DNA of 34,026 nt from Sedimentisphaerales bacterium (GCA_016926155.1 JAFGPC010000031.1:1-34026); one strand, 5' to 3'. Counted from the first letter of the stretch, positions 7,497-19,232 are shown. The notes: a model not told the origin generated them from the sequence alone. Program-made: numbers and translations.

Positions 7497-10400
7497 CTAT
7501 TCCAATCCCAGAGCCGCTTTGACTGCCTTATCTGCTGCCGCTTCGGCCTCCTTGGCCTCACGCAGTTCTTCGAGCTGTTTGGGCACGGGCGGCTCGGCCA
7601 GATGTTTGACCCGTACTTCCAGATGAGGCCGGAAACCGGTCCCTGCCGGAATCAGATGTCCCAAGATTACATTTTCCTTCAAACCAAGTAAATTATCCAC
7701 TCTAGCCCCAAGAGACGCTTCCGTCAACACTTTTGTTGTCTCCTGGAAACTGGCCGCGGATATAAAGCTGTCCGACTGCAGGGAGGCCTTTGTTATACCT
7801 AGAAGGAGCGTGTTAGCTGTAGCCGGACGTGGTTTTTTACCTTTGGCAGGGGTTCCGGACAGCATTTCCACTTTCTCATTGGCCGCCTCCAACTCCTCCT
7901 TCGTCATCAACTGGCCGATTTCCAGACCCGTATCCCCCGCATCGGTAATCCGAATCTGCTTGGATAATTCGTCGTTACTTCGACGGAACTCGAGACGATC
8001 CACAACCTCACCGGGCAGATAAGAACTGTCTCCAATCGACTCAATTTCAACCTTTCGCATCATCTGCGAAAGGATGATTTCGATATGCTTGTCGCTGATA
8101 TTAACACTTTGAGCCCGATAGACGTTTTGAATCTCACGCAGGAGATATCGCTGCAGAGCTTCCTCTCCTTTAATCCGAAGGATATCGTGCGGCACCAACG
8201 GACCATCTGTCAGAGCGTCACCCGCTTCAACCCGGTCTCTTGTATGAAAGTTCAGATGACGGTCACGCGGAACATGGTGCTCTTTTTCCATGCCGCTTTC
8301 ACTGCGGACGATAATCGTCATCTTGCCACGACGTTTGTCGCTTTTCAACTCAATAATACCGCTGATTTCGGCCATGGCGGCCGGCTCTTTGGGCTTACGG
8401 GCTTCAAATATTTCCGTCACTCGTGGAAGTCCACCAGTAATATCCTGTGTTCCACCGGAACCACGAGGCAGGCGGGCCAGCAATTGCCCGGCCGCCACAT
8501 TCTGACCTTCATCGACTTCGATTCGAGCCTTGGCGGGCAGGTAGTGTACATCCAGAATTTTACCATCAGCATCCTCAATGATCACCTGCGGATGCTTGTC
8601 CCCCTTATGTTCAATAACGACAGGGTGGCCTTTTTGTCCCTTGCGTTCTTCCTCGATACGCATGGTCTCACCTTCGATGACATCGACCAGGCGAACCAGA
8701 CCGTCGACTTCGGCCAAAATCGGGATTCGGTGTGGATCCCATCCGAATAACACTGTGCCTTTCTTGACCTCTTGGCCGTCCTCTACCGTAATCACGCCAC
8801 CATAAGGCACTTTGAACCGTTCCAGTTCCCGGCCTTTAGCGTCGACGATTGTGATCTCTCCGCTTCGTTTCAGCGCTACAATATGGGTACCGCCTTCATC
8901 GCTCTTGACTTTAACCGCATTCAGATCCTCAAACCGGATAATACCGTCGCGCGGCGCAACTTGCTGCGTTTCAAGAACATTGATTGCCGCAATACCGCCC
9001 GTATGGAAGGTACGCATCGTCAATTGCGTCCCCGGTTCACCGATGGATTGAGCGGCAATAATCCCGACAGCCATTCCTTCTTCGACAACTCGACCGGTAC
9101 TTAAGTCCCAACCATAACACTTGGCACAGATACCCATCTGGCTTTCGCAGGTCAACGAACTGCGGACTCGGATTGCATCCAGACCGAGAGCCTCGATTTT
9201 GTCGGCGGCTTCGGACGTAATGACTTCGTTTTCACGAACGATCATCTCATCGGTAATCGGGTTGCGGATATTGTCCCGAGCGGTCCTTCCAATAATCAAA
9301 CTCCGCAACGGCACATCAACAGTCTCCCCTTTATACACGGTGCTTTTGGTGATTCCCTGTAAAGTACCACAGTCCTGTTCGGTAATCATCACATTCTGTG
9401 CCACATCGGCCAGCTTTCGTGTCAGATATCCGGAGTCGGCCGTCTTCAGCGCGGTATCGGCCAGTCCTTTTCGGGCACCGTGCGTAGAACTGAAGTATTC
9501 CAACACATTCAAGCCTTCCCGGAAGTTGGATTTGATCGGGGTTTCAATGATCTCGCCGCTGGGCTTAGCCATCAAAGCCCGCATACCCGCAAGCTGCTGG
9601 ATCTGATCAATACTTCCACGGGCGCCGGAATGCCGCATTACCCAGATCGGATTCAAATAGGGCTTCCCGTCTCTGGTGTCGTTTTCCATTGCATCCATCA
9701 TGGCCTCTGTTACAGCCACGCGGGCATGGGTCCAGGCATCAATCACCTGATTATATCGCTCGCCATCCGTCAACACACCATCGTGAAAATTCTTCATGAT
9801 GCGGTCGATACGCTTTTGTGTCACATCGATGATTGCCTGTTTCTGGGGTGGAATCTGAAGGTCTATCAATCCGAAACTGATCCCGGCCAGTGTGGCCCGT
9901 TTGAATCCGAGTTCCTTGACGTTATCCAACAGATCAATGGTACTGGCACTTCCGCAAATTTCATGGCAGTCCTGAATGACCTTACCAAGTTGCTTCTTAT
10001 CCATGACAACATTATAGAACGGCATGGCATCCGGAAGAATATCATTGAACAGACAACGTCCCGGCGTCGTTTCAATCAGCCCACCCTCTTGTCCCCCACG
10101 GATCCCTCGTACCTTTTTGGTCTTCGGCAGGCGGACCTTCACACGGGCATGCATATGCACCTTACCCATCTCGCAGGCAGTGATCGCTTCCGTCGGGTCG
10201 CGGAAGAGCATCCCTTCGCCCTTCTGTTGATCTCGCATGGCTGTGATATAATAGTTGCCCAGAACAATATCCTGGCTAGGTCCCAGCATGGGGGCGCCGC
10301 TCTGCGGCGAGAAGATATTGTTGGTAGACATAATCAGGGTGTGGGCCTCGACCTGGGCCTCAATGCTCAACGGCAGATGAACCGCCATCTGGTCTCCGTC

Positions 10401-11768
10401 GAAGTCCGCATTAAAGCCCTGGCAAACCAGCGGATGCAACATAATGGCGTTGCCTTCCACCAAAACCGGCTCAAACGCCTGGATGCCCATCCGGTGCAAT
10501 GTGGGGGCGCGGTTTAACAATACCGGGTGCTGGTGAATGACTTCCTCAAGGATATCCCAAACATGCTCCTCGCGTCGCTCCAACATGCGTTTGGCACTCT
10601 TGATAGTGTCGGCCAGCCCACGATCCTTGAGCTTGCGGATAATAAAAGGCTGATATAATTCAAGAGCAATCTTCTTGGGCAGACCGCATTGATACAGTTT
10701 CAGATGCGGACCCACTACAATCACCGATCGAGCGGAATAATCGACTCGCTTGCCGAGCAGATTTTCGCGGAATCGCCCCTGTTTGCCCTTGATCATGTCT
10801 GTCAGGCTCTTGAGAGGCCGATTATTGCTGCCGAGAACCGGACGACGGCAGCGACCGTTATCCAGCAGGGAATCGACGGCCTGCTGCAGCATCCGTTTCT
10901 CGTTGCGGATAATTACTTCCGGCGCATTCAAATCGATCAGCTTCTTGAGCCGGTTGTTCCGGTTGATAATCCGGCGATACAGATCATTCAAATCGCTGGT
11001 GGCAAAGTTTCCGCTCTCCAGCATGACCAGCGGACGCAGGTCCGGCGGGATCACCGGAACGACTTCCATGATCATCCATTCGGCCTTGTTTTCGCTGGAG
11101 CGGATGCTGTTGACGATCTTGAGCCGTTTGGTAAGATCCTTGATCTTTTGTTTGCTGTTGGTTTTTGTAATATCGGCTTTTAATTCACCGCTCAACTCGA
11201 ACAGATCCAGTTTGGCCAGCAGTTCCTTGACGGCTTCGGCACCCATGGTCGCACGGAAACAGTTGCCATATTTGCCAACTGCCTCGCGATATTCGTCTTC
11301 GGTTAAAAGCTGTTTTTGTTTGAGGGGACTTTGCCCGGGATCGGTTACGACATAATCCTGGAAATAGATAATTTTTTCCATATCGCCGGTTTTCATTCCC
11401 AACAAGGTACTGAGTCGACTGGGCATCGCCTTGAAGAACCAGATATGCACAACGGGAGCGGCCAGATTGATATGGCCCATCCGCTTACGGCGAACCCGGC
11501 TATGGGTGACCTTGACCCCACACCGGTCGCAGATAATTCCCTTGAATTTAGTCCCCTTATATTTTCCGCAGGCACATTCCCAGTCCCGCTCGGGACCAAA
11601 AATCCGCTCACAGAACAAGCCGTCTTTCTCCGGCCTGTAGGTACGATAGTTGATCGTTTCCGGTTTACGGACCTCGCCGAAGGACCAGCTTCGAATATCA
11701 TTCGGACTGGCCAGCGTGATCTTCACCGAACCGTAGTCATTGATCCGATCATAAATCGATTCAACCAT
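7497..11768 (-). CDS. rpoC: DNA-directed RNA polymerase subunit beta'
   Basis: 1,423 residues, the length of a complete single-chain beta'. Visible landmarks are the N-terminal zinc site with CACGKYKG and CDRCGV (residues ~64-85), the catalytic magnesium motif NADFDGDQM (near residue 453), the trigger-loop region with the signature [16 protein letters not shown], and the second zinc cluster with CGT, CES and CAKCYG. It forms the clamp and active centre of RNA polymerase with RpoB. The ATG has GGAG eleven bases upstream. It is 90 bases after rpoB and cotranscribed with it. The C-terminus ends in an Ala/Glu-rich tail ([18 protein letters not shown]) of no known function. Confidence 0.98.
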   Translation of the reverse strand: MVESIYDRINDYGSVKITLASPNDIRSWSFGEVRKPETINYRTYRPEKDGLFCERIFGPERDWECACGKYKGTKFKGIICDRCGVKVTHSRVRRKRMGHINLAAPVVHIWFFKAMPSRLSTLLGMKTGDMEKIIYFQDYVVTDPGQSPLKQKQLLTEDEYREAVGKYGNCFRATMGAEAVKELLAKLDLFELSGELKADITKTNSKQKIKDLTKRLKIVNSIRSSENKAEWMIMEVVPVIPPDLRPLVMLESGNFATSDLNDLYRRIINRNNRLKKLIDLNAPEVIIRNEKRMLQQAVDSLLDNGRCRRPVLGSNNRPLKSLTDMIKGKQGRFRENLLGKRVDYSARSVIVVGPHLKLYQCGLPKKIALELYQPFIIRKLKDRGLADTIKSAKRMLERREEHVWDILEEVIHQHPVLLNRAPTLHRMGIQAFEPVLVEGNAIMLHPLVCQGFNADFDGDQMAVHLPLSIEAQVEAHTLIMSTNNIFSPQSGAPMLGPSQDIVLGNYYITAMRDQQKGEGMLFRDPTEAITACEMGKVHMHARVKVRLPKTKKVRGIRGGQEGGLIETTPGRCLFNDILPDAMPFYNVVMDKKQLGKVIQDCHEICGSASTIDLLDNVKELGFKRATLAGISFGLIDLQIPPQKQAIIDVTQKRIDRIMKNFHDGVLTDGERYNQVIDAWTHARVAVTEAMMDAMENDTRDGKPYLNPIWVMRHSGARGSIDQIQQLAGMRALMAKPSGEIIETPIKSNFREGLNVLEYFSSTHGARKGLADTALKTADSGYLTRKLADVAQNVMITEQDCGTLQGITKSTVYKGETVDVPLRSLIIGRTARDNIRNPITDEMIVRENEVITSEAADKIEALGLDAIRVRSSLTCESQMGICAKCYGWDLSTGRVVEEGMAVGIIAAQSIGEPGTQLTMRTFHTGGIAAINVLETQQVAPRDGIIRFEDLNAVKVKSDEGGTHIVALKRSGEITIVDAKGRELERFKVPYGGVITVEDGQEVKKGTVLFGWDPHRIPILAEVDGLVRLVDVIEGETMRIEEERKGQKGHPVVIEHKGDKHPQVIIEDADGKILDVHYLPAKARIEVDEGQNVAAGQLLARLPRGSGGTQDITGGLPRVTEIFEARKPKEPAAMAEISGIIELKSDKRRGKMTIIVRSESGMEKEHHVPRDRHLNFHTRDRVEAGDALTDGPLVPHDILRIKGEEALQRYLLREIQNVYRAQSVNISDKHIEIILSQMMRKVEIESIGDSSYLPGEVVDRLEFRRSNDELSKQIRITDAGDTGLEIGQLMTKEELEAANEKVEMLSGTPAKGKKPRPATANTLLLGITKASLQSDSFISAASFQETTKVLTEASLGARVDNLLGLKENVILGHLIPAGTGFRPHLEVRVKHLAEPPVPKQLEELREAKEAEAAADKAVKAALGLE

Positions 11769-11858
11769 CTTACTTTTTACTCCGCTCTGTTCTGAACTAT
11801 TGTATCGACAATCCTGTCGTCATTCTCATCCCGTAGAGACGCCCTAAACGGCAGATCG

Positions 11859-14800
11859 TTATAACGGGGCCCCGATCCGTTTCTTTTCCAACTGAATATT
11901 CAGCCCCAGACCGCGAATCTCGTTACACAACACATCGAACGATACCGGCGTTCCCGCTTCGAGGGTATTGTCCCCTTTGACCATCGACTCATAAATCTTG
12001 GTGCGGCCTTCGATGTCGTCACTCTTGACCGTCAACAGTTCCTGCAGGGTATACGCGGCGCCATACGCCTCCAGGGCCCATACTTCCATTTCGCCGAATC
12101 GCTGGCCTCCGGTCCGCGCCTTGCCGCCCAGGGGCTGCTGGGTGATCAAGCTGTACGGACCGGTTGCCCTGGCATGAATCTTGTCATCCACAAGATGGTG
12201 CAGCTTGAGCATATACATATATCCAATGGTTGCTTTCTGCTCAAACGGCTCCCCCGTGCGGCCATCATAGACCGTTGTCTTGAGCGTAGGAGGCACGGTG
12301 ACAAACAATTCATCCACCAGGGGCGCCTGCTTGTCTTTCTCGATCTCTTTGGCGCGGTTGAGAACATGCTGATTGGCTTCCTCGGTTACTGCTTTGATGT
12401 CTTCTTCAGTGGCCCCGTCAAATACCGGCGTGACACCGGTAAAGCCAAGCACTTTGGCGGCCCAGCCCAGATGCGTTTCCAGGATCTGCCCCACATTCAT
12501 TCGGCTCGGGACACCAAGCGGATTCAGACAGACATCTACCGGCGTTCCATCTTCCAGGAACGGCATATCTTCTTCCGGCATGATTTTGGCAATGACGCCC
12601 TTGTTCCCATGGCGTCCGGCCATTTTGTCTCCCACGGAGAGGGTTCGCTTGGTCGCCACATAGACCTTAACCATTTCCAACACACCGCTTGGAAGTTCAT
12701 CCCCATGCTTCATGCGATCCAGGGTGCCTTGTTTTTCTTCCTGGATCTCTTTGATTTTCGGCCACCATTTCTGGATGACAGGTTCGGCGTCGGAACGCAC
12801 TTTGGCGGGCTTAATCCACGCAGGATCAAAGTTCTCGATTTGTTCATAAATGACATCATTGTCGTCGCTGATGCCCACCTTCTGGCGCGTGGACGGGTCC
12901 ACTACCTCAATGCCCAGTTTTTCTGTGAGCTCGGCCATCATCTGACGAAACAGCATACATTCCTTGGCGGTCATTTCGGCCCGTATCCGGGCGATCTGCT
13001 CTTTCATTTTCTTTTTCTGCTCATCACTGCCGGCGCCACGACGGGTGAATCGTTTGGTTTTTATGACCACACCCTCATATCCGCTTGGAATTTCCAGCGA
13101 ATCATTCTTCACATCCTCACCGGCCCGACCAAAAATCGCATGTAACAGCTTTTCCTCGGGAGTTAATTCGGTCTTGCTTTTAGGCGAGACCTTGCCCACC
13201 AGAATATCTCCCGGGGCGACACGAGTTCCTTCGCAAACAATCCCGTGCTCATCCAGATTGCGAAGCGCTTTTTCACTGACATTGGGGATGTCTCGTGTAA
13301 ACTCTTCCCGACCCAGTTTTGTCTCGCGCACTTCCACACTGAATTCGTCGATGTGAATGCTGGTAAATGTGTCTTCTTTGACAAGACGCTCACTGATCAG
13401 AATGGCGTCCTCAAAGTTGTAGCCGTCAAATGGAACAAAGGCGACAAGAACATTCTTACCCAATGCCAAAGATCCGTTGCTCGTTGCGCCGCCATCAGCG
13501 ATAATCTGTCCTTTTTTTACCTTTTCGCCAAGTTGCACAATCGGTCGTTGATTCAAACAGGTACGTTCATTCAAACCTTCGTATTTGAGCAATTTGTATT
13601 CATCGGTATTGTCAAGGATGATCCGATTGCCATCTACTGCTGTCACCACGCCGCTGCTTGCAGCCCTGATAACCATGCTGCAATTGGCCGCGACCGGATC
13701 TTCCATTCCCGTACTTACTAATGGTCGCTCCGTCACCAGCAGCGGGACGGATTGACGCTGCATGTTTGATCCCATCAGGGCCCGGTTGGCATCGTCATGT
13801 TCGAGGAACGGAATCAAGGAAGCGCTGACTCCGACGATCTGCTTGGGGGATATATCCACATAATTCACCTCACCGCTGTCAACCTGAGTCAGATCCCCTT
13901 CCTTTCGGGCCAGAACCAATCCTTTTCGTAATTCTTTGCTTTTCGGCTCGACCATACTGGGCGGAGCAAAGATGGCCTCCAATTCCTGGTCGGCTCGAAG
14001 GTATTCGACTTCTCCGGTCAGCTTACCTTTTTTAACCTTCTGATACGGAGTAATCAGGAAGCCGTATTCATCCACGCGAGAAAAAATTCCCAAGGAAACG
14101 ATCAGGCCAATGTTTGTGCCTTCCGGCGTCTCAATCGGACATACCCGTCCGTAATGGCTGATATGCACATCGCGCACCTCAAAACCGGCCCTTTTGCGGT
14201 TTAAGCCACCCGGCCCCAACGCACTGAGCCGTCTTTCATGGGTAAGCTGACTCAGGGCATTGGTCTGATCAACCACCTGACTCAGCTCACCGCGACCGAA
14301 GAAGTAATCGATACTCGATGAAACGCTCTTGGAATTGACCAGGTCGGCAATTCGAGCCACCTCATCCTGGCCCTTCATACTCATTCGTTCCTGCACCGTT
14401 CTTCGCAGTTTCAACAATCCCTTACGAATCTCTCCGGCGGCCAGTTCGTCAATCGTTCGCAGACGACGGTTGCCAAGGTGGTCGATATCGTCCACAACGC
14501 CCTCGTTGGCACGCAACTTGAGAATATAATGCATGGTATTGATAAAATCTTCAGGACGAAGGGACATTTCATCTTCAGGCACATCCTGATTGAACTTGCG
14601 ATTCAGACGAAACCGCCCTACTTTACCCAGGCGATACCGGTTGGTATCGTAAAATTTCTCCATAAATAAGGTGCGGGCCTTTTCGATCTGGGCCGGATTA
14701 CCGGGACGCAAACGGGCATAAATCTTGAGCAGGGCCTCTTCATGGCTTTCACAGTCGTCTTCGGATATGGTGTTCAAAACCAGCGGATCGACGGCCTTGC

Positions 14801-15611
14801 GCACCACTTCCACCGAATCCAGACTGCTGCCCTGAATAGCTGTCAGCGCATCGCCCAACTGCACTCCTGCTTCCACCAGAATCTCGCCGGTTTTGGTATC
14901 GACAATCGGTCCTACCGCCCACATTGTCTGCGTCAGTTTATTGACCTTGACCTTCTCGGTCTTATAAAACATTCGGATCAGGTCTTCGGTCTTGCCATAT
15001 TTTTCACTCATGGCCCGCAGGAACACCGTTGCCGGTATGCGGCTGGATTGATCGATACGGATGACCAGTACATCCTTTTTGGAAACGGACATCTCAATCC
15101 AGCTTCCTCGCTCGGGAATAATCCGGCTGCCGTGCAAAATCCGGTCTCCGTCCCGACTGTCAATCACGAAATCCACACCCGGACTGCGATGGAGCTGATT
15201 GACGATCACACGCTCGGCTCCATTGATGATAAACTCCCCACCCCCGATCATTACGGGCATTTCACCCAGATAGATCGCTTGTTCAGGGATATCCTCGGCA
15301 TCTTTTCGCTTCAGACGGCAGTGAATCTTCAACGGATAACCGTACGTCAAGCGCAGCTCACGACACTGCTGGATTGTATACCGGGGATTTTCCATCTCAT
15401 ACCCCAGATACTCAAGCTCCATCGTCTTATCATAACTGATAATCGGAAAGACCTCGCGAAGCAGTGCTTCAAGCCCATCGTCCTTTCGTTTATCCGGAGC
15501 TACATCAAGTTGCAGAAATCGAGCATAGCCCTTTAACTGCACCTCTTGTAGATCAGGCACCGATAAGGCATCGCCGATCTTACCAAAATTTCGAATGGGT
15601 CGCGCCTTCAT
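11859..15611 (-). CDS. rpoB: DNA-directed RNA polymerase subunit beta
   Basis: 1,250 residues, complete. Landmarks are the lobe region with the rifampicin cluster (residues ~434-465), [11 protein letters not shown], the catalytic-side motif [12 protein letters not shown], and the C-terminal clamp with ESMVKG. In the rifampicin cluster the contact residues aligned to E. coli Q513, D516, H526, R529, S531 and L533 are kept, but F514 and M515 are both Val, P520 is Ala, E523 is Gln, and P567 is Thr ([11 protein letters not shown]). Whether this lowers rifampicin binding cannot be told from sequence. GGAGAG lies seven bases before the ATG. It follows rplL by 85 bases. Confidence 0.98.
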   Translation of the reverse strand: MKARPIRNFGKIGDALSVPDLQEVQLKGYARFLQLDVAPDKRKDDGLEALLREVFPIISYDKTMELEYLGYEMENPRYTIQQCRELRLTYGYPLKIHCRLKRKDAEDIPEQAIYLGEMPVMIGGGEFIINGAERVIVNQLHRSPGVDFVIDSRDGDRILHGSRIIPERGSWIEMSVSKKDVLVIRIDQSSRIPATVFLRAMSEKYGKTEDLIRMFYKTEKVKVNKLTQTMWAVGPIVDTKTGEILVEAGVQLGDALTAIQGSSLDSVEVVRKAVDPLVLNTISEDDCESHEEALLKIYARLRPGNPAQIEKARTLFMEKFYDTNRYRLGKVGRFRLNRKFNQDVPEDEMSLRPEDFINTMHYILKLRANEGVVDDIDHLGNRRLRTIDELAAGEIRKGLLKLRRTVQERMSMKGQDEVARIADLVNSKSVSSSIDYFFGRGELSQVVDQTNALSQLTHERRLSALGPGGLNRKRAGFEVRDVHISHYGRVCPIETPEGTNIGLIVSLGIFSRVDEYGFLITPYQKVKKGKLTGEVEYLRADQELEAIFAPPSMVEPKSKELRKGLVLARKEGDLTQVDSGEVNYVDISPKQIVGVSASLIPFLEHDDANRALMGSNMQRQSVPLLVTERPLVSTGMEDPVAANCSMVIRAASSGVVTAVDGNRIILDNTDEYKLLKYEGLNERTCLNQRPIVQLGEKVKKGQIIADGGATSNGSLALGKNVLVAFVPFDGYNFEDAILISERLVKEDTFTSIHIDEFSVEVRETKLGREEFTRDIPNVSEKALRNLDEHGIVCEGTRVAPGDILVGKVSPKSKTELTPEEKLLHAIFGRAGEDVKNDSLEIPSGYEGVVIKTKRFTRRGAGSDEQKKKMKEQIARIRAEMTAKECMLFRQMMAELTEKLGIEVVDPSTRQKVGISDDNDVIYEQIENFDPAWIKPAKVRSDAEPVIQKWWPKIKEIQEEKQGTLDRMKHGDELPSGVLEMVKVYVATKRTLSVGDKMAGRHGNKGVIAKIMPEEDMPFLEDGTPVDVCLNPLGVPSRMNVGQILETHLGWAAKVLGFTGVTPVFDGATEEDIKAVTEEANQHVLNRAKEIEKDKQAPLVDELFVTVPPTLKTTVYDGRTGEPFEQKATIGYMYMLKLHHLVDDKIHARATGPYSLITQQPLGGKARTGGQRFGEMEVWALEAYGAAYTLQELLTVKSDDIEGRTKIYESMVKGDNTLEAGTPVSFDVLCNEIRGLGLNIQLEKKRIGAPL

Positions 15612-15696
15612 TCAATCGCTCTCCGCTGTCCCGTGTTTCAGGTTTGGTCCAGAAACGAGATCGTATCGTATGTCTCGCACGTTATCTTGGAAAAGA

Positions 15697-16110
15697 CTAC
15701 GCAATCTCGACCGTCGCACCGGCGGCTTCCAGCTTGGCCTTGGCATCCTCTGCCTCGTCCTTGCTTACCCCTTCCTTGACCGGCTTAGGTACGCCGTCTA
15801 CCAGTTCTTTGGCTTCTTTAAGGCCCAGACCTGTCAAGCCGCGTACTTCCTTGATTACCTGGATCTTCTTGTCGCCAAAGCTCTTTAATATCACATCAAA
15901 ACTGGTTTTTTCTTCGGCGGCCGCCCCCTCAGCTCCACCGACTCCGCCCATCGGCCCGGCCATCATCACCGCACCACCTGCGGCCGGCTCAATCCCGTGA
16001 ACGTCTTTAAGGTAATCAGCCAGCTCTTTGGCTTGCATCAGAGTTAAGGCCACAATCTTGTCACCGAGTTGCTTTATTTCGGTACTGAATTCTTTGGTTT
16101 CTTCCGACAT
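15697..16110 (-). CDS. rplL: 50S ribosomal protein L7/L12
   Basis: 137 residues, slightly longer than E. coli (121). It has the three expected parts: an N-terminal dimerisation helix region (about 1-40), a flexible hinge rich in Ala, Gly and Met (about 41-67; [14 protein letters not shown]), and the globular factor-binding domain with [30 protein letters not shown] (GLGLKEAK is the hallmark) and a C-terminal GATVEI. The stalk protein recruits EF-Tu, EF-G and IF2 and is present in several copies per ribosome. GGAG lies nine bases before the ATG. A strong RNA structure separates it from rplJ. Confidence 0.97.
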   Translation of the reverse strand: MSEETKEFSTEIKQLGDKIVALTLMQAKELADYLKDVHGIEPAAGGAVMMAGPMGGVGGAEGAAAEEKTSFDVILKSFGDKKIQVIKEVRGLTGLGLKEAKELVDGVPKPVKEGVSKDEAEDAKAKLEAAGATVEIA

Positions 16111-16134
16111 CTGCTACATCTCCCGATTTTCTTT

Positions 16135-16196
16135 TGTCCGCGGGTGCCAAAACTCCGCTGTCTCGTTTAACCCCTCGGGGGGACAGCCGCCGGACA
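16135..16196 (-). promoter_or_regulatory. Nested RNA stem structure between rplJ and rplL
   Basis: An outer stem pairs plus-strand TGTCCG (16135-16140) with CGGACA (16191-16196), extended by a few more pairs with one bulge. An inner stem pairs GCTGTC (16157-16162) with GACAGC (16182-16187), and a third small stem is CCCC (16171-16174) with GGGG (16177-16180). The structure is followed by ~25 bases to the rplL start and no T run, so it is not a terminator. It could stabilise or expose the rplL message, which must be translated more than rplJ. Confidence 0.55.
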
Positions 16197-16222
16197 AGTG
16201 CAATTCATTATTTGAAAGCCGT

Positions 16223-16753
16223 CTAGGCGGCCTCTTTCTCCATTTTCTCAATATGACTCTTAAGACATCCGGCAATACGGCTTCCCGGACCGACAATCGC
16301 ACCGGCAACATTGGAGCCTGGTGTAAGGGCAATCTGAACCAATTGCCCCTGCAATTCCACTCTCGTGGGCATTTTCGCCAGTTCTTCGGCGCCTTTCTGA
16401 GGCACTATCTGCCCTTCAACATAGGCCCCTTTTACTTCTACAACAGGAAGCTTTTTGGCCCAACCAACCAATTCCTTGGCAACATCGACAATGCTATCTC
16501 CTCCATACGCAACAGTGCATGGACCTGTGCTGAACAAGCCTGCGGCAGACCCATGGCCCATGGACTCGAGGGCCTTTCGCATCATCGAATTTTTAACGAC
16601 GGTCAATCGGATGCCCTTGGATTTCAAAACGCCTCGCATCTCATTGTTATCGATCCCGCCGATCCCTTTAATGCTTACTACCAGAAAATCCTCCATTCCG
16701 GCAAAACGCCGTTCCAGATCTTTCTGTAGGAATCCTTTAATTACCCGACTCAT
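16223..16753 (-). CDS. rplJ: 50S ribosomal protein L10
   Basis: 176 residues. It has the L10 layout: an N-terminal globular rRNA-binding domain (IDNNEMRGVLKSKGIRLTVVKNSMMRKAL region, of which LTVVKNSMMRKAL is typical) and a C-terminal helix that anchors L7/L12 dimers. L10 forms the base of the ribosomal stalk. AAAGG precedes the ATG by a few bases. The gap from rplA is only 61 bases, too short for the long L10-binding leader seen in many bacteria, so if autoregulation exists it works elsewhere. It is followed by the structured spacer and rplL. Confidence 0.96.
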   Translation of the reverse strand: MSRVIKGFLQKDLERRFAGMEDFLVVSIKGIGGIDNNEMRGVLKSKGIRLTVVKNSMMRKALESMGHGSAAGLFSTGPCTVAYGGDSIVDVAKELVGWAKKLPVVEVKGAYVEGQIVPQKGAEELAKMPTRVELQGQLVQIALTPGSNVAGAIVGPGSRIAGCLKSHIEKMEKEAA

Positions 16754-16814
16754 ATGTTACCTTTCAGGTTGTTTCTATTCCTGCAAATGTTCATTCCATC
16801 CGATGCAAGACGGA

Positions 16815-17492
16815 TTACTCTACGTTGACAATTACGCTGGGACTCATGGTCGCACTGAGACAAACCTTCTTGATATAAGTCCCTTTCATGGCGGACGGCT
16901 TCATTTTCTTAATATGCCCAACAAAGGCACGGATATTGTCTGCAAGTCTTTCTTCACTGAAACTAAGCTTGCCGACTATCGCGTGCACATTTCCACCTGC
17001 ATCATTGCGGAATTCCACCTTGCCTGCGGCAAATTCCTGAACCGCCTGGATCACATCCATAGTAACCGTCCCGTTCTTGGGAGAAGGCATCTTGCCCTGC
17101 GGACCGAGAATCCGCCCTAGTTTTCCAACTTTCCCCATCACTTTCGGGGAGGCGATTGCCACATCAAAATCAGCCCAGCCACCCTGCACTTTTTCAATTA
17201 AATCGTCACAACCCGCCTCCAGGGCGCCGACGCCTTTAACGTTCTCTGCCTCGCTATCTTCACAAAATGCGATAACCCTTCGATTTTTCCCAATTCCGTG
17301 CGGAAGACTGATGGCCCCACGCACCATCTGATCGGCCTGTTTGGGGTCGATTCCAAGATGCATTACACATTCGACCGTTTGATCGAACTTCGTGGACCCG
17401 AACGATTTGACCTTTTTGACAGCCTCGGAGATTGGAAACACCTCTTTGGTCGCTTTCTGTGCTTCCTGGTTATAGCGCTTACTTCTTCTCAT
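16815..17492 (-). CDS. rplA: 50S ribosomal protein L1
   Basis: 225 residues, typical. The L1 signatures are the N-terminal AVKKVKSFGSTKFDQTVE, the LPHGIGK motif, the LGRILGPQGKMPSPKNGTV stretch (hallmark ILGPQGKMPSPK) and a C-terminal return to the first domain ending PSVIVNVE. L1 forms the mobile stalk at the E site and represses the rplKA message in E. coli. A perfect GGAGG lies five bases before the ATG. The 151-base gap from rplK is wider than the others in this set. Confidence 0.97.
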   Translation of the reverse strand: MRRSKRYNQEAQKATKEVFPISEAVKKVKSFGSTKFDQTVECVMHLGIDPKQADQMVRGAISLPHGIGKNRRVIAFCEDSEAENVKGVGALEAGCDDLIEKVQGGWADFDVAIASPKVMGKVGKLGRILGPQGKMPSPKNGTVTMDVIQAVQEFAAGKVEFRNDAGGNVHAIVGKLSFSEERLADNIRAFVGHIKKMKPSAMKGTYIKKVCLSATMSPSVIVNVE

Positions 17493-17643
17493 GAATACCT
17501 CCGCGAAACTCTTTTACGTATTCGCTCCCACTATTCTCGCCGTGGTCAGCAATTCCAATTCGAACTCAAGTACAATCCACACCTCCTGCCCACCATCCCT
17601 ATTTCCATTGTTTATGACAAAACAACGGTTCGGCTTTTCCGGA

Positions 17644-18072
17644 TCACCCTTCTTCCACTTCAATGCCCATGCTGCGAGCGGTCCCTTCAATAATCCGATC
17701 AGCTTGATCCAGATCGAACGCATTTAAATCTTCAAACTTGGTCTCGGAGATCTTGCGAATCTGACTTTTAGTCACTTTGCCAACTTTGTTTTTATTCGGT
17801 TCTCCGCTCCCTTTGGCCAGACCGGCCTCTTGTTTTAAAAGAACTGCCGCCGGCGGGCTTTTGACAATAAAATCAAAACTCCTGTCCGCATAGACGGTGA
17901 TCTCGACAGGCACTGTCATACCGTTAAGGTCTTTGGTTCGCTCATTAAACTGGGACACGAACTGGCCGATATTTACTCCATGCTGCCCCAGAGCCGGACC
18001 GATCGGCGGGGCCGGAGTAGCCTGTCCACCCGAGGCCTGAAGTTTGATCTTACCTGTTATTTCTTTGGCCAT
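17644..18072 (-). CDS. rplK: 50S ribosomal protein L11
   Basis: 142 residues, the family length. It has the N-terminal [23 protein letters not shown] motif ([11 protein letters not shown] is the hallmark) and the C-terminal rRNA-binding domain with KTPP-type [14 protein letters not shown] and [14 protein letters not shown]11 is part of the GTPase-associated centre and the site of thiostrepton binding and RelA activation. It is 27 bases after nusG. The Shine-Dalgarno is weak (GGAAAAC). Confidence 0.97.
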   Translation of the reverse strand: MAKEITGKIKLQASGGQATPAPPIGPALGQHGVNIGQFVSQFNERTKDLNGMTVPVEITVYADRSFDFIVKSPPAAVLLKQEAGLAKGSGEPNKNKVGKVTKSQIRKISETKFEDLNAFDLDQADRIIEGTARSMGIEVEEG

Positions 18073-18099
18073 ATTTGTTTTCCGATCTTCTCTTCGTTC

Positions 18100-18645
18100 T
18101 TACACCTTCTCAATTTGCCAGTATTCAATATCCAGCGGGGTACTGCGACCGAAAATCGTCACAATCACCCGTACAATCCCGCGTTCTTCATCGATCGAAT
18201 CGACGCTTCCTTCAAAGTTCTCAAACGCCCCCTCCCGGATCTTGACAACATCGCCTTTGTCAAACTCCACTTTGATATTGGGCGTATCTTCCGGTTTTTC
18301 CACTTCCTTGAGCATTTTGGCTACATCAGTGTCGCGCATCGGCGTAGGAACGCCCTCGGTGCCGATGAAATCACCGACACCCATAGTTTCCTTGATAATA
18401 TAGAACGCCTCATCCGGAATCCGCCCGTCGTCTTTGGGCTCCAATTCCATAAATACATATCCCGGATACAATTTGCGTTTGTGTACTCTTTGCTTACCTC
18501 CACGAATCCGTTTCACCGATTCGGTCGGGACCATAATCCGCCCTACGCTTTGCACTCCCTCGACGTCCATTTTATGCGCGAGGGAATCGCGTACCTGCTC
18601 TTCCTTATTGGACGCTACTCGCAATACATACCATTGCATCGCCAT
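18100..18645 (-). CDS. nusG: Transcription termination/antitermination factor NusG
   Basis: 181 residues. The N-terminal NGN domain begins MQWYVLRVASNKEEQV and contains KLYPGYVFMEL; the C-terminal KOW domain is KGDVVKIREGAFENFEGSV with GRSTPLDIEYWQIEKV at the end. NusG binds RNA polymerase across the clamp and couples it to Rho or to S10 on the ribosome. The first ATG is kept; an in-frame ATG two codons later (MQWYV) is equally plausible, as neither has a strong Shine-Dalgarno. It lies 30 bases after secE, in the classic secE-nusG-rplK order. Confidence 0.96.
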   Translation of the reverse strand: MAMQWYVLRVASNKEEQVRDSLAHKMDVEGVQSVGRIMVPTESVKRIRGGKQRVHKRKLYPGYVFMELEPKDDGRIPDEAFYIIKETMGVGDFIGTEGVPTPMRDTDVAKMLKEVEKPEDTPNIKVEFDKGDVVKIREGAFENFEGSVDSIDEERGIVRVIVTIFGRSTPLDIEYWQIEKV

Positions 18646-18675
18646 CTCGCTGGATTCCCCGTCTGCTAAAAAATG

Positions 18676-19092
18676 TTACCTGGGTGAAACATCACTCAAA
18701 TTATAAATGTTCAGCGCACTGACATCGGTCAAAAACCATGCAAAAACCGTATCCGCCACCGTTAACATGATCCCAAAACAGATTACAACAATAATTACAA
18801 TCGTCGTGGAAGAAACGATTTCCTTGCGGCTGGACCAGCTTACCTTTTTAATCTCTCCCTCCGAAGCAATCAAAAAATCAGCTACGCTGGGACGATTGCT
18901 CAGCCAGGAAATAGCGAGTGCCGCAACGGCCGCCAATCCCGCCGGTAAAAAGTTCTGAAGCCACGGATTATTGAATGCGGCTAATTCCTCATGCAGCCGG
19001 TAACATCCTGCTGCGACAATCGCAAACAGAATAATCGCACTCCACAACCGCGTGTTGTGTCCCTGTCCCCGTTTGTATATCTTGAATTCCAT
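18676..19092 (-). CDS. secE: Preprotein translocase subunit SecE (three predicted membrane helices)
   Basis: 138 residues. The conserved SecE core is at the C-terminal side: the amphipathic EIKKVSWSSRKEIVSSTT segment (around residues 80-97) followed by a hydrophobic helix (VIIVVICFGIMLTVADTVF). Two more hydrophobic segments lie upstream (about 16-30 and 50-65), so this is the longer, three-helix form rather than the single-helix form of many bacteria. SecE clamps the SecY channel. It lies 67 bases after tRNA-Trp and 30 bases before nusG. The Shine-Dalgarno is weak. Position and core motif make the call secure. Confidence 0.93.
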   Translation of the reverse strand: MEFKIYKRGQGHNTRLWSAIILFAIVAAGCYRLHEELAAFNNPWLQNFLPAGLAAVAALAISWLSNRPSVADFLIASEGEIKKVSWSSRKEIVSSTTIVIIVVICFGIMLTVADTVFAWFLTDVSALNIYNLSDVSPR

Positions 19093-19159
19093 TCCGTCAC
19101 CGTCAGCCCTGTGTCCGCCAGTCTAGTTCCGGCAAAACCAATACCCGCCAGTCCGCTAC

Positions 19160-19232
19160 CAGGTCAGGAGGGGCTCGAACCCCCAACCTGCGGTTTTGGA
19201 GACCGCTGCTCTACCAATTGAGCTACTGACCT
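19160..19232 (-). tRNA. tRNA-Trp (anticodon CCA)
   Basis: Read 5' to 3' from 19232: acceptor AGGTCAG pairs with CTGACCT over seven pairs, discriminator G at 19160. The D arm contains AGCTCAATTGGTAGAGC, the anticodon stem GCGGT/ACCGC encloses loop CTCCAAA (anticodon CCA), and the T arm has GGTTCGAGCC. No 3' CCA is encoded. Its first two bases are also the last two of the rpmG stop codon. A tRNA-Trp between tuf and secE is a common bacterial arrangement. Confidence 0.96.

Noticed and set aside
16754-16814. Canonical L10-binding leader before rplJ
   Set aside because: The gap is only 61 bases and shows no kink-turn-like fold.
17514-17723. 69-codon minus-strand reading frame between rplK and rplA
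   Set aside because: It overlaps the 3' end of rplK in another frame, has no Shine-Dalgarno and no recognisable motif; treated as a shadow of the spacer.
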